Positions 51,452 through 60,163 of a stretch of 64,000 nucleotides of DNA are shown piece by piece. Position 1 is the first letter of the stretch. Each line of letters begins with the position of its first letter. This stretch comes from Streptomyces griseus. Lineage in GTDB: Bacteria > Actinomycetota > Actinomycetes > Streptomycetales > Streptomycetaceae. Made by a program: the position numbers and the translations under genes. The notes under the pieces were generated by a model that was not told where the DNA came from, did not search any database, and worked only from the letters and a program-made list of their open reading frames with translations. The stretch lies in NCBI RefSeq assembly GCF_001715295.1, contig NZ_MDKB01000005.1, positions 497,645 to 561,644 of the forward strand, read 5' to 3'.

Positions 51452-52369
51452 GGTTCCACCTCGTCGTCTTCCGCCCGGTACCGGCTCCGGGCGCAGCGGG
51501 ACCCTATCGACCTTCAACAGTTTGTTTAAGATCGGAGAGCGCTTCGCGGCCAGGTATTGCACGTTAGGGCGGAAGTTTTTCCGGCGCGTTAACTGACCCT
51601 TTGCCGGCCCATGCACATCAGGGCCGCACGGCCCGCCCTCGGGCGTACCCACGCCCGGCCGTCCGTGCAACACCCCCACGCGGTGCGTGTCCCGTGCGGG
51701 GGAGGATCGCCCGGGTGGCGCCTCCACCGGGGCCGTCACTCCTCCAGGGTGGCGGCCGGCCGCCACCCGCGCGGGGCCGTACCCCAGGGTGCGCCCGGTC
51801 GCCCTACGCTTCCGCCCCGTCCGCCCCGAAGGCGCACGTGTCCACCGCTGCCCCGAGGAGCGCGACCAGGCCGGCCGGACCGATCCGGCGGCGCCGCGGT
51901 GATGCCTGCGGACCGTGCCGGGCGGCGCGGCGCCGGCCTCCCGTCGCCGACGCCCTGCGGGACGACTCCGGCGCTCATGCGTGAGCGGACGAGACGCCGA
52001 TCCACGCGGGAGCACCGGCCCGCTCCCCGCACCTGCCGGGTGGGGACGGCCCGCCGGGCGGTCACCATGCGTCCGAATGCCACGAGTTGAGCCCCCGACC
52101 CGCCGACTACCGCCTCTTTTCCACCTCTCGGCGCACACGCCACGACACGCCCGGCGGCCCGGGGAATCTTCCTCCCCCGTTCGGCTCAGACAGCAGCCCT
52201 CAGGAGGGACGGTCCCACTTGCGCGTCGCTCGCGGACACTGAGCGAAACGCCCTGTTCCGCCACTGGTACGGAGCTGGCCAGGGAGGGCCTGCCGGGAGG
52301 GGCGCTCACCCTTCCCACCCGAACGGGTCAGCCGTGACGACTCTCACATAACGCCTTTTCAGCTCGGAA
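51452..52369. other. Intergenic between urease operon and c-di-AMP leader
   Basis: About 900 bases without a supported gene; frames in both directions are Arg/Pro-rich and match nothing known. The urease promoter must lie near 51480-51600, where the DNA is relatively A+T-rich and holds AACAGTTTGTT (imperfect palindrome) and a GTTAAC-N7-AAAAAC arrangement on the minus strand that loosely recalls GlnR half-sites. Confidence 0.4.
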
Positions 52370-52629
52370 ATCAGGCACCAGGTGAGTAAAGATCCGTGGG
52401 ACGACAAGCCCCCGCCACCACGGCGGGGCGGTCCGGGCGGACGCCGAGTCCTGCCGCCGTCCGGATGCCTGGTCGACAGGAGTGGATCGGCAGGAGTGGA
52501 GGACCCGAGCACAACGGGCCGCCCGGACACCCGTCCGGACAGCCCTCGGGGTGAAGCCGCCGAGAGCGGCCGGGCAACTTCGCCAGCCCGAACCCGACAG
52601 GTCATCCTTCACAGGCGGCTGACGAAGGG
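52370..52629 (+). promoter_or_regulatory. Cyclic di-AMP riboswitch (ydaO/yuaA type) before the NlpC/P60 gene
   Basis: The leader contains the conserved ydaO blocks in order: GGGGTGAAGCCG (52548-52559), CCGGGCAACTT (52570-52580), CCCGAACCCGACAGGTCA (52587-52604), then CCTTCACAGGCG just before the start codon. The 5' limit is approximate. In Streptomyces this class controls cell-wall hydrolases such as rpfA and NlpC/P60 enzymes, switching expression off at high c-di-AMP. Position and target gene fit exactly; recognition is from remembered consensus. Confidence 0.82.
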
Positions 52630-52635
52630 TTGCGC

Positions 52636-53106
52636 ATGACTGCGCAGGTTCATGTCCCGTCTCTGTTCGCCCGGGTCGGCACGGCCTCGGTCCTCACACT
52701 CGCGGTCGGCACCACCATGCTGGCGCCCGGCATCGTCGACGAGGCCGAGGCCGCGACCAACTCGACGAAAGCGCTGAAGGTGGCCGCCTCCAAGAAGGGG
52801 GCGCCCTACCGGTGGGGCGCCACGGGCCCTCACCGCTTCGACTGTTCGGGCCTCACGCTCTACGCCTTCAAGAAGGCGGGCAAGAAACTCCCCCGGACGG
52901 CCCAGCAGCAGTACAACACCACACGCCACATCACCAGGTCGCAGCGGCAACGCGGCGACCTGGTCTTCTTCCATACGGGCCGCAGCGTGTACCACGTGGG
53001 CATCTACGCCGGCGGAGGCAGGATCTGGCACTCGCCGAAGACCGGGGCAGTGGTCAGGCTGGAGAAGATCTGGTCGAAGAGTGTCTGGTACGGAAGGGTC
53101 CGCTGA
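52636..53106 (+). CDS. Secreted NlpC/P60 peptidoglycan hydrolase
   Basis: A 156-residue exported cell-wall endopeptidase. A signal peptide at residues 1-39 (TASVLTLAVGTTMLAPG core, then AEA cleavage region) is followed by a minimal NlpC/P60 domain: Cys70 in RFDCSGLTLYAF, His120 in SVYHVGIYAGGG and the third residue His132 in IWHSPK. PYRWGATGP before the Cys is typical. It cuts gamma-D-glutamyl-diaminopimelate-type bonds in peptidoglycan. It has no separate substrate-binding domain. Expression is probably controlled by the upstream c-di-AMP leader. Confidence 0.93.
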   Translation: MTAQVHVPSLFARVGTASVLTLAVGTTMLAPGIVDEAEAATNSTKALKVAASKKGAPYRWGATGPHRFDCSGLTLYAFKKAGKKLPRTAQQQYNTTRHITRSQRQRGDLVFFHTGRSVYHVGIYAGGGRIWHSPKTGAVVRLEKIWSKSVWYGRVR

Positions 53107-53107
53107 C

Positions 53108-53155
53108 GCCCGTACGCCCGTACGCCCGTACACCCGTACACCCGTACACCTGTAC
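53108..53155. repeat. 8-bp tandem repeat directly after a stop codon
   Basis: Six contiguous 8-bp units just past the NlpC/P60 TGA: GCCCGTAC three times, ACCCGTAC twice, ACCTGTAC once. GTAC is common to all units. Confidence 0.85.
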
Positions 53156-53157
53156 GC

Positions 53158-53589
53158 CTAGGCATCCTCCTGTTCCCCCATGGGCCGATACGTGGGCCGA
53201 CACGCGCCGCCGCATGCGTTCACCCGCACCCGTGTACGCATGCACACCCGCGCAAGGCACTCGCGGACCGTCGCGGGCCCGGCCGCACCGTGGCCGGGTC
53301 GGAGCAGCCGGGACGCGGTGACCAGGACGAGCCCCGGCACGGTGAGCGCCGCGCCCCTGCCGCCCTCGACCGCGCGGGTGGTGCGCGGCCGGCGCCGCCA
53401 CCGGCCGAGGCGGTCGACCAGCGGGGCCGCGGCCGGGAACCACACGGGCGGCAGGACGACCACGGCGGCCGGCAGCAGAGTCCTGGCAAGGGGCGGCTGC
53501 CCGTCGGGGACGAACTGCGGCAGCAGGCCGAGGAAGAGCGCAGGCGCCCTGGGGCGGGTCGTCCCCTGGTCGGCAGCGCGCCTCTGCAT
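53158..53589 (-). pseudogene. C-terminal remnant of a LysE/RhtB exporter
   Basis: The 143-codon frame has strong third-position G+C bias over its first 110 codons. It reads APALFLGLLPQFVPDGQPP, then LLPAAVVVLPPVWFPAAAPL and VDRLGRWRRRPRTTRAVEG, closely following the second half of LysE translocators (N-x-K-A-A-L-F-F...LPQFV, then helices, then LGR..RRP..RR..E...G). The N-terminal half (TPGPD... region) is not intact upstream; only a TATPGPALTGA-like trace in another frame near 53700 recalls it. It is probably inactivated by frameshifts. Intact relatives are about 205 residues. Confidence 0.6.
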
Positions 53590-53960
53590 CCTCGACGGCG
53601 GGGGGAGCGGGCACCGGCCGAGGCGGGAGCCGCACCGGCCGTGGTGTGCGGGCCCCGGGGTACGCCCTGGTGTGCGCGCCGGTCAGCGCGGGGCCCGGCG
53701 TGGCGGTGGTGCCGGAGACGGTCGCGGCGACGTCTCCGGCGCCCTCGGCCGTACGGCGGCCGGACCGCGCGGAGGTCCGCCGGACGGTCTCCGTGGCGCA
53801 CCGGAGGGAGCGGAACGCCGCCGCGGCGGCCACGCCGAGGACTCTGCTGCGCAGCGGTTCCGGATGCGCCGCCGCTCGCCGGGACCCGTCCGCACGACCG
53901 CCCGCCCGTCCGCACGGACGCCGGAATTCCGGTCCCCGGTCGCCGGCCCGTGACCTGCGG
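53590..53960. other. Degenerate 5' part of the LysE-like remnant
   Basis: No intact gene. A trace of a LysE N-terminal motif (ATPGPALTGAHTRA) occurs on the minus strand in a different frame from the C-terminal piece, suggesting decayed coding sequence. Confidence 0.35.
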
Positions 53961-54398
53961 TCAGGCCACGGTCGGCGCGGAGGCGACCCAGGGAAGGGTG
54001 ATATGGACGGTCTTGCCACCGTCCCGGGTCGGGCTGACGCCGATCCGGCCGCCGTACTCCTTGGCCAGGGAGCGGACGATGACCAAGCCCCGGCCGTTGT
54101 CCTGCTGGACGGCCGCGGGCAGTCGACGGGGCCTGCCGGGATGGCTGTCCGTCACTCCCAGGTACAGCTCGACGTCCCGGTCGAGGCGGAGGTCCACCGT
54201 GAAGAAGGGTGACTGTCCGAGCGTGTGCTGGACGGCGTTCGTGGCGAGTTCGGAGACGACCAGCCGGATGGCGTCGGCGGTCTCCGTGTCGTCCGGCAGA
54301 CCCCATTCGGCAAGGACGCGGGCGACATACCGCCGGGCTGCGGAGACCGAACCCGGATCGCTCGGCAGAGTGACGGATGCTTCTTGCTGGTCTGCCAT
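53961..54398 (-). CDS. RsbW-like ATP-binding protein (HATPase_c_2)
   Basis: A 145-residue serine/threonine kinase-like regulator of the anti-sigma-factor type. ATPase motifs: N-box LVVSELATNAVQHT near 46, G1 region LYLGVTDSHPGRPRR near 80, G2 DNGRGLVIVRSLAKEYGG near 99 and a final GGKTVHITLP strand. Such proteins in Streptomyces pair with HTH/DUF397 or sigma/anti-anti-sigma partners, none of which is adjacent. The start MADQQEASV is chosen by family length; a longer frame upstream has no similarity. Confidence 0.88.
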   Translation of the reverse strand: MADQQEASVTLPSDPGSVSAARRYVARVLAEWGLPDDTETADAIRLVVSELATNAVQHTLGQSPFFTVDLRLDRDVELYLGVTDSHPGRPRRLPAAVQQDNGRGLVIVRSLAKEYGGRIGVSPTRDGGKTVHITLPWVASAPTVA

Positions 54399-54902
54399 GG
54401 CGACGCCGCCCCTTTCCGCCCGGACCGACGCACGATCGGCCTGGATTGCGCTTCGCGCCAGACTGCCACCGATGGTGCCGCTCGTTACGAGGATCCACCA
54501 GGATATGCATGTATCTGTCGCCCGATCCGGTGAACTCTGCTTGTCCTGGCGGCTGTCCCGCAGTTCGCGCGGAGTGCGCGACGGCAGCTGAGGGCTGTCC
54601 CTGTACGTCCCGTGTGCGGACGTCCCTGCGCCGTGCGACGCACCACGTCCGACGCCGCACGCCGATCCACGGGGAATCGCGGAGCGGCCCCCAACGGCCG
54701 GCCACGGTCGCGACACCGGCCCTTTCGGCCTTCGAGCAGTCCCGCCGGTAGGACCGCTCCTCACACGGTCGGTGGATGACCGCGGAGCGGGACCGGTGGC
54801 TCCCGGGACGTGAGGAACGGCCGTGTCCTCGGCGTGCGTTGCTCAACTCTCGGGCACGCGGGCCCCGTCGGGCCCCGTGACCGGCGGCAGCCGCGTCGGC
54901 GC
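54399..54902. other. Intergenic between ATPase and bioF
   Basis: No recognisable gene in about 500 bases. Near 54500-54515 a relatively A+T-rich sequence containing ATGCAT, a short palindrome, may be part of the ATPase promoter. Confidence 0.4.
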
Positions 54903-56090
54903 TCACTTGCCTGACGTGCTGTCCTCTCCCACTCCGTGCCCACTCCCGAACGGAGAGGGGGCGGTGCGCACCACCGTCGCCACGGCCGTCTCGATCTGTT
55001 GGGGCGTCAGGTCCGCCCGTGCCGTCAGCCGCAGGCGGGAGACCCCGTCCGGGACCGACGGCGGGCGGAAACACCCGACCGCGACTCCGGCCGCCCGGCA
55101 GTCGGCCGCCCAGCGCACCGCCGCGTGGGCGGACGGTGCGCGGACGGACACGACGGCGGCGTCGGGGCGGACGGCGGTCAGCCCGGCCGCGGTCAGCCGT
55201 CCGTACAGTTCGGCGGCGACGGCGCGCGCCCTGCCCGCCCGCTCCGGCTCGCGGCGAAGGAGCTCCAGGCCGCCCAGCGCCGCGCCGACCGCCGCAGGGG
55301 CGAGACCGGTGTCGAAGATGAACGTACGGGCGGTGTTGACCAGGTGGTCGATGACCCGGGCCGGTCCCAGGACGGCTCCGCCCTGACTGCCCAGGGACTT
55401 GGAGAGGGTGAGCGTGGCGACGATGCCGTCGCCCCCGGCGAGACCGGCGGCTGCCGGCGCTCCCCGGCCGCCGTCGCCCAGTACTCCCAGGCCGTGCGCG
55501 TCGTCCACGACGAGGGCCGCGCCCTCTTCCCGGCACACCTCGGCGAGCCTGCCCAGCGGGGCGGCGTTGCCGTCCACCGAGAACACCGAGTCGGTGACGG
55601 CCAGCGCCCGCTCGCGGTGCGCCCGAAGCGCCTTGCCCACCGCCTCCGGGTCCGCGTGGGGCACGACCTCGGTGTCGGCACGGGAGAGCCGGCAGCCGTC
55701 GACGATGGAGGCGTGGTTCCGCGCGTCGGACACGATCAATGAGCCGTGCCCGCCGAGCGCCGTCAGGGCGGCGAGATTGGCCGCGTAGCCGGAGGACAGC
55801 ACGAGAGCGGCCTCGAAGCCGCAGAACTCCGCCAGTGCGCCTTCGAGTTCGGCGTGCAGGGCGGTGGTGCCCGTGACGAGCCGGGAGCCGGTGGCACCCC
55901 CGCCCCACGTACGGGCCGCCTCCGCGGCCCCCTCGGTGACCGCGGGATGGCGGGAGAGTCCGAGGTAGTCGTTGCTCGCGAGATCCAGCACAGCGGCGAC
56001 GGCGGGCCGGGGACGGAGGGTCCGGACAAGGCCGGCGTCCGCGCGACGGCGCGCCTCGTCGTCGATCCAGGCGAACGGGGCGTAGGACAT
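54903..56090 (-). CDS. bioF: 8-amino-7-oxononanoate synthase
   Basis: A 395-residue PLP enzyme condensing pimeloyl-thioester with L-alanine in biotin synthesis. Signatures: LDLASNDYLGLSRHP near 36, GGGATGSRLVTGTTALH near 63, VVDDAHGLGVLG near 193 and the PLP lysine in TLTLSKSLGSQGG near 228. It is divergent from bioB across a 144-base region with a palindrome, so all four bio genes probably respond to one regulator. The C-terminus (GSGHGVGEDSTSGK) is extended and low in similarity. Confidence 0.94.
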   Translation of the reverse strand: MSYAPFAWIDDEARRRADAGLVRTLRPRPAVAAVLDLASNDYLGLSRHPAVTEGAAEAARTWGGGATGSRLVTGTTALHAELEGALAEFCGFEAALVLSSGYAANLAALTALGGHGSLIVSDARNHASIVDGCRLSRADTEVVPHADPEAVGKALRAHRERALAVTDSVFSVDGNAAPLGRLAEVCREEGAALVVDDAHGLGVLGDGGRGAPAAAGLAGGDGIVATLTLSKSLGSQGGAVLGPARVIDHLVNTARTFIFDTGLAPAAVGAALGGLELLRREPERAGRARAVAAELYGRLTAAGLTAVRPDAAVVSVRAPSAHAAVRWAADCRAAGVAVGCFRPPSVPDGVSRLRLTARADLTPQQIETAVATVVRTAPSPFGSGHGVGEDSTSGK

Positions 56091-56146
56091 GGAGTCGGTC
56101 CCTTTTGTAGGCAGCTCACAGACCCTAGCGGGGTGCGCAGCGGGTC

Positions 56147-56170
56147 AGGGTGTGGCAATACACACACCCT
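56147..56170. promoter_or_regulatory. Candidate operator between bioF and bioBAD
   Basis: Perfect 8-bp inverted repeat AGGGTGTG-N8-CACACCCT between the divergent bioF and bioB genes, 64 bases before bioB. Its position suits a biotin-responsive repressor acting on both promoters. Confidence 0.5.
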
Positions 56171-56234
56171 CCACCACCTCTCCTGTCCGGTTCCTCCTTG
56201 GCCGATGCCGGTGCCGTGCGTCAGGATCAGGGCC

Positions 56235-57422
56235 ATGGACCTCCTGAACACGCTGGTGGACAAGGGACTGCGGCGCGAACTGCCGACCCGTGACGAAGCG
56301 CTCGCCGTGCTGGCGACCTCTGACGACGACCTGCTCGATGTGGTGGCCGCGGCCGGAAAGGTGCGCCGCCAGTGGTTCGGCCGGCGCGTGAAGCTGAACT
56401 ACCTGGTGAACCTCAAGTCCGGGCTCTGCCCGGAGGACTGTTCGTACTGCTCGCAGCGGCTGGGCTCCAAGGCGGACATCCTCAAGTACACCTGGCTGAA
56501 GCCGGAGGAGGCGACGAAGGCCGCCAAGGCGGGTGTGGCCGGCGGGGCCAAACGGGTGTGCCTGGTGGCGAGCGGGCGCGGGCCGACCGACCGGGACGTC
56601 GACCGGGTCTCCCGCACCATCGAGGCCATCAAGGAGCAGCACGAGGACGTCGAGGTGTGCGCCTGCCTCGGACTGCTCTCCCAGGGGCAGGCCGACCGCC
56701 TGAAGTCGGCGGGCGCCGACGCGTACAACCACAACCTCAACACCTCGGAGGGGACGTACGGAGAGATCACGACCACGCACACGTACGCCGACCGGGTGGA
56801 CACGGTGCAGCAGGCCCAGGCCGCCGGGCTGTCCGCCTGCTCCGGTCTGATCGCAGGGATGGGCGAGACCGACGCCGACCTGGTGGACGTCGTTTTCTCC
56901 CTGCGCGAACTGGACCCCGACTCGGTTCCGGTGAACTTCCTGATTCCGATGGAGGGGACCCCGCTCGCCGAGGAGTGGCACCTCACACCGCAGCGGTGCC
57001 TGCGCATCCTGGCCATGGTCAGGTTCGTCTGCCCGGACGTCGAGGTGCGGCTCGCGGGCGGGCGCGAGGTCCACCTGCGCTCGATGCAGCCGCTCGCCCT
57101 GAGCCTGGTCAACTCGATCTTCCTGGGCGACTACCTGACCAGCGAGGGCCAGTCGGGGAAGACCGACCTCGACATGATCGCCGACGCCGGGTTCGAGGTC
57201 GAGGGGGCGGACACGACGACGCTGCCCGGACACCGCGCACAGGCCGGCGGGGGCTGCGGTTCCCACGAGGGCGGGTGCGCCCCGTGCGGGGACTCCCCGG
57301 TCTCCGCCACCGAGGACGACGCCCGGACACCGGACGCGACCGGGACCCCGTCGGGGGTGCGCACGGACCTCGTGTCGGTACGCCGGCGCGGTGCCGGGAC
57401 GGACCTCGCGCCCAATGCCTGA
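56235..57422 (+). CDS. bioB: Biotin synthase with Cys-rich C-terminal extension
   Basis: A 395-residue radical-SAM enzyme inserting sulfur into dethiobiotin. The SAM [4Fe-4S] motif is CPEDCSYC (Cys65, Cys69, Cys72). Positions for the sulfur-donating cluster are kept: Cys in RVCLVASG, EVCACLGLL and SACSGLIAGMGE, plus Arg in VRLAGGREVHLR. Beyond the usual end (about residue 330) lies a 64-residue tail with Cys341, Cys348 and Cys351 (CGSHEGGCAPC) and a conserved-looking VRRRGAGTDLAPNA terminus. bioA starts inside its last codons, an 8-base overlap. Confidence 0.95.
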   Translation: MDLLNTLVDKGLRRELPTRDEALAVLATSDDDLLDVVAAAGKVRRQWFGRRVKLNYLVNLKSGLCPEDCSYCSQRLGSKADILKYTWLKPEEATKAAKAGVAGGAKRVCLVASGRGPTDRDVDRVSRTIEAIKEQHEDVEVCACLGLLSQGQADRLKSAGADAYNHNLNTSEGTYGEITTTHTYADRVDTVQQAQAAGLSACSGLIAGMGETDADLVDVVFSLRELDPDSVPVNFLIPMEGTPLAEEWHLTPQRCLRILAMVRFVCPDVEVRLAGGREVHLRSMQPLALSLVNSIFLGDYLTSEGQSGKTDLDMIADAGFEVEGADTTTLPGHRAQAGGGCGSHEGGCAPCGDSPVSATEDDARTPDATGTPSGVRTDLVSVRRRGAGTDLAPNA

Positions 57423-58719
57423 CCCCCTCGCGCCGGCGGATCTGCGTGCGCTGGACCGGGCACACGTCTGGCACCCCTACGGCCCGATGCCCGGCAGGCA
57501 GGAGCCGCTGGTCGTGGAGTCCGCCTCCGGAGTACGGCTGCGCCTGGCCGAACCCGCGCACGGACAGCGCGAGTTGGTGGACGGGATGTCGTCCTGGTGG
57601 TCGGCTGTGCACGGTTACAACCACCCGGTGCTCAACGAGGCGGCGCGGAGCCAGCTGGACCGGATGAGCCATGTGATGTTCGGCGGGCTCACGCACGAGC
57701 CCGCCGTCCGGCTGGCGGTCCGGCTGGTGGAGATCACTCCCGAGCCGCTCCAGCACGTCTTCCTCGCCGACTCGGGGTCGGTGTCGGTCGAGGTCGCGGT
57801 GAAGATGTGCCTGCAGTACTGGCGCTCGGCCGGGCGTCCGGGCAAACACCGGCTGCTGACCTGGCGGGGCGGCTACCACGGGGACACCTGGCAGCCCATG
57901 TCGGTGTGTGATCCCGAGGGCGGGATGCACGAGTTGTGGGCGGGTGCTCTTCCCCGCCAGGTCTTCGCGGACGCGCCGCCGGACGGCTTCGACGCGGAGC
58001 CCGACGAGGCGTACGTGCGCCACCTGAGGGAACTCGTCGCGGACCACGCCGACGAACTGGCCGCGGTCATCGTGGAACCGGTGGTGCAGGGTGCCGGCGG
58101 GATGCGGTTCCATTCCCCCGCCTATCTGCGGGTGCTGCGGGAGGCGTGCGACGCGAACGACGTGCTGCTCGTGTTCGACGAGATCGCGACGGGATTCGGC
58201 CGTACGGGGCAGTTGTTCGCGGCCGGTCACGCGGGGGTCTCCCCGGACGTCATGTGTGTGGGCAAGGCGCTGACCGGCGGGTACCTGACACTGGCCGCGA
58301 CCCTGTGCACGTCACGCGTGGCGGAGGGCATCTCCGGCGGGGAGGTGCCGGTGCTGGCGCACGGACCCACGTTCATGGGCAATCCGCTGGCCACCGCGGT
58401 GGCCGGCGCGTCCGTGGACCTGCTGCTCGGCCAGGACTGGGAGCAGGAGGTGAAGCGGATCGGTACCGGGCTCCGGGAGGGGCTCGCCGAGGCCGCCGCG
58501 GTGCCGGGGGTGCGGGACGTACGGGTGCTGGGCGCCATCGGCGTCGTACAGCTCGGTCATGAGGTGGACATGGAGGCGGCGACGCGTGCCGCGGTACGCG
58601 AAGGGGTGTGGCTGCGGCCGTTCCGCGACCTCGTGTACACGATGCCGCCGTACGTGACGGGCGACGACGACGTGGCGCGGATCTGCCGGGCCGTGTGCGC
58701 GGCGGCGAGGGAAGGGTGA
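57415..58719 (+). CDS. bioA: Adenosylmethionine-8-amino-7-oxononanoate aminotransferase
   Basis: A 434-residue class III PLP aminotransferase making 7,8-diaminononanoate using SAM as amino donor. HVWHPYGPM at the start and MSSWWSAVHGYNHP near 48 are BioA hallmarks; VFDEIATGFGRTG near 252 and the PLP lysine in VMCVGKALTGGYL near 281 complete the site. It overlaps bioB by 8 bases and precedes bioD by one base, so bioBAD is a coupled operon. Confidence 0.96.
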   Translation: MPDPLAPADLRALDRAHVWHPYGPMPGRQEPLVVESASGVRLRLAEPAHGQRELVDGMSSWWSAVHGYNHPVLNEAARSQLDRMSHVMFGGLTHEPAVRLAVRLVEITPEPLQHVFLADSGSVSVEVAVKMCLQYWRSAGRPGKHRLLTWRGGYHGDTWQPMSVCDPEGGMHELWAGALPRQVFADAPPDGFDAEPDEAYVRHLRELVADHADELAAVIVEPVVQGAGGMRFHSPAYLRVLREACDANDVLLVFDEIATGFGRTGQLFAAGHAGVSPDVMCVGKALTGGYLTLAATLCTSRVAEGISGGEVPVLAHGPTFMGNPLATAVAGASVDLLLGQDWEQEVKRIGTGLREGLAEAAAVPGVRDVRVLGAIGVVQLGHEVDMEAATRAAVREGVWLRPFRDLVYTMPPYVTGDDDVARICRAVCAAAREG

Positions 58720-58720
58720 G

Positions 58721-59428
58721 ATGACGATTCTGGTGGTGTCCGGCACGGGCACGGAGATCGGCAAGACGATCGTGACGGCGGCGGTGGCCGCGGCGTTCCG
58801 GGACCGGCGGGTGGCCGTGCTCAAGCCCGCCCAGACCGGCCTGGCGCCCGGGGTGCCGGGCGACGCGGCGGAGGTGGCCAGGCTGGCCGGCGGCCACGTG
58901 ACGGCCGTCGAACTGGCGCGCTTCCCCGAGCCGTTGGCTCCCGGGACGGCCGCCCGCCGGGCCGGGCTCGCGCCCGTACGCCCGTACGAGGTCGCCGAAG
59001 CGGCGCAGAAGCTGGCGACGGACCACGAGCTGGTCCTGGTCGAGGGTGCGGGCGGGCTGCTCGTGCGCTTCGACGGCGAGGGCTCCACACTCGCCGACGC
59101 GGCCCGGCTGATGTCCTCCCCCGTGCTCGTCGTCGCCCCCGCCGGTCTGGGGACGCTCAACGCCACGGCACTGACGACGGAGGCCCTCCGCACGCGCGGC
59201 CTCGTATGCACCGGCGTGGTGGTGGGCAGCATGCCCGCCGCACCGGACCTGGCCGCCCGGTGCAACATCGACGACCTCCCGGTGGCGGCGGGCGCCCCGC
59301 TGCTGGGCGTGGTCCCGGCCGGGGCCGGTTCGCTGCCCCCCACCGAGTTCCGTACGCGGGCGACGAGTTGGCTGGCACCGGAACTCGGCGGGAACCGGCG
59401 GGAACCGGCAGGCCCGGCGAGCGGCTGA
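58721..59428 (+). CDS. bioD: Dethiobiotin synthetase
   Basis: A 235-residue ATP-dependent carboxylase forming the ureido ring of dethiobiotin. The P-loop is at residues 8-17 (GTGTEIGKTI), the substrate lysine in VLKPAQTG near 34, and VEGAGGLLVRF near 107. It is the last bio gene of the operon; the C-terminus is slightly extended. Functional BioD plus BioF, BioA and BioB complete the late biotin pathway; pimelate-forming genes are not in this window. Confidence 0.95.
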   Translation: MTILVVSGTGTEIGKTIVTAAVAAAFRDRRVAVLKPAQTGLAPGVPGDAAEVARLAGGHVTAVELARFPEPLAPGTAARRAGLAPVRPYEVAEAAQKLATDHELVLVEGAGGLLVRFDGEGSTLADAARLMSSPVLVVAPAGLGTLNATALTTEALRTRGLVCTGVVVGSMPAAPDLAARCNIDDLPVAAGAPLLGVVPAGAGSLPPTEFRTRATSWLAPELGGNRREPAGPASG

Positions 59429-59488
59429 GCGGCTCCGGACGGGGGACAATCGAGGTAGCCGCACCTTGCCCGGCGAAGGAGGTTCGTC

Positions 59489-60163
59489 ATGCGTCTGCGC
59501 AGCACGAAGATCCCGCCGGACACGGTGCACCACCCGATCTTCTCGCGGTTCTACGCCCGGATGAGCGTGACCGCCGACCTCAGGGGCGGGGTCGCCGCCT
59601 GTCGCGAGGAGCTCCTGTCCGGCCTCTCGGGCCGGGTCATCGAGATCGGCGCGGGCAACGGCCTCAACTTCGCTCACTACCCGGGGGCCGTCTCCGAGGT
59701 CGTCGCGATCGAGCCCGAGCGCGGTCTGCGGCGGCTCGCGGTCGGCGCGGGGCTGCGGGCCCCGGTGCCCGTCGACGTGGTCCCGGGGACGGCCGAGGCG
59801 CTGCCGGTCAAGAGTGAGGCCTTCGACGCGGCCGTCGCCTCGCTGGTCCTGTGCACCGTGCGGGATCTGCCGCGGGCACTCACCCAGATCAGGCGCGTGC
59901 TGAGACCGGGCGGCGAGCTGCGCTTCTTCGAGCACACGCTCGCTCCCGGTCGGGCGCTGGCCGCGGCTCAGCGAGTGGCCGACCGCACCGTCTGGCCCTT
60001 GCTCTTCGGGGGCTGCCACACGGCACGGGACACGGTCGGGGCGATCGAGGCGGCCGGCTTCGAACCGGTGACCTACCGCCGACTGCGGATTCCTGACAAG
60101 GGTGTGCAGTTGCCGACCACGCCGTGCGTGCTCGGGGTCGCCCACCGGCCCTTCGCGGACTGA
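59489..60163 (+). CDS. Class I SAM-dependent methyltransferase
   Basis: A 224-residue methyltransferase of the Methyltransf_11/UbiE-like fold. SAM motif I is VIEIGAGNGLNFAHYP near 50, motif II VAIEPERGLRR near 73, FDAAVASLVLCTVRDLP near 110 and the post-motif RVLRPGGELRFFEH near 135. The substrate is unknown; some relatives act on phospholipids or quinones. AAGGAGG lies just before the ATG. It follows bioD but with a 60-base gap and no evident functional link. Confidence 0.9.
   Translation: MRLRSTKIPPDTVHHPIFSRFYARMSVTADLRGGVAACREELLSGLSGRVIEIGAGNGLNFAHYPGAVSEVVAIEPERGLRRLAVGAGLRAPVPVDVVPGTAEALPVKSEAFDAAVASLVLCTVRDLPRALTQIRRVLRPGGELRFFEHTLAPGRALAAAQRVADRTVWPLLFGGCHTARDTVGAIEAAGFEPVTYRRLRIPDKGVQLPTTPCVLGVAHRPFAD

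Noticed and set aside
51601..52100. Protein-coding gene between urease and the NlpC/P60 leader
   Set aside because: All long frames on both strands are Arg/Pro/Gly-rich without recognised motifs or ribosome-binding sites.
53108..53155. CRISPR array
   Set aside because: Units are contiguous 8-mers without spacers; no cas genes in the window.
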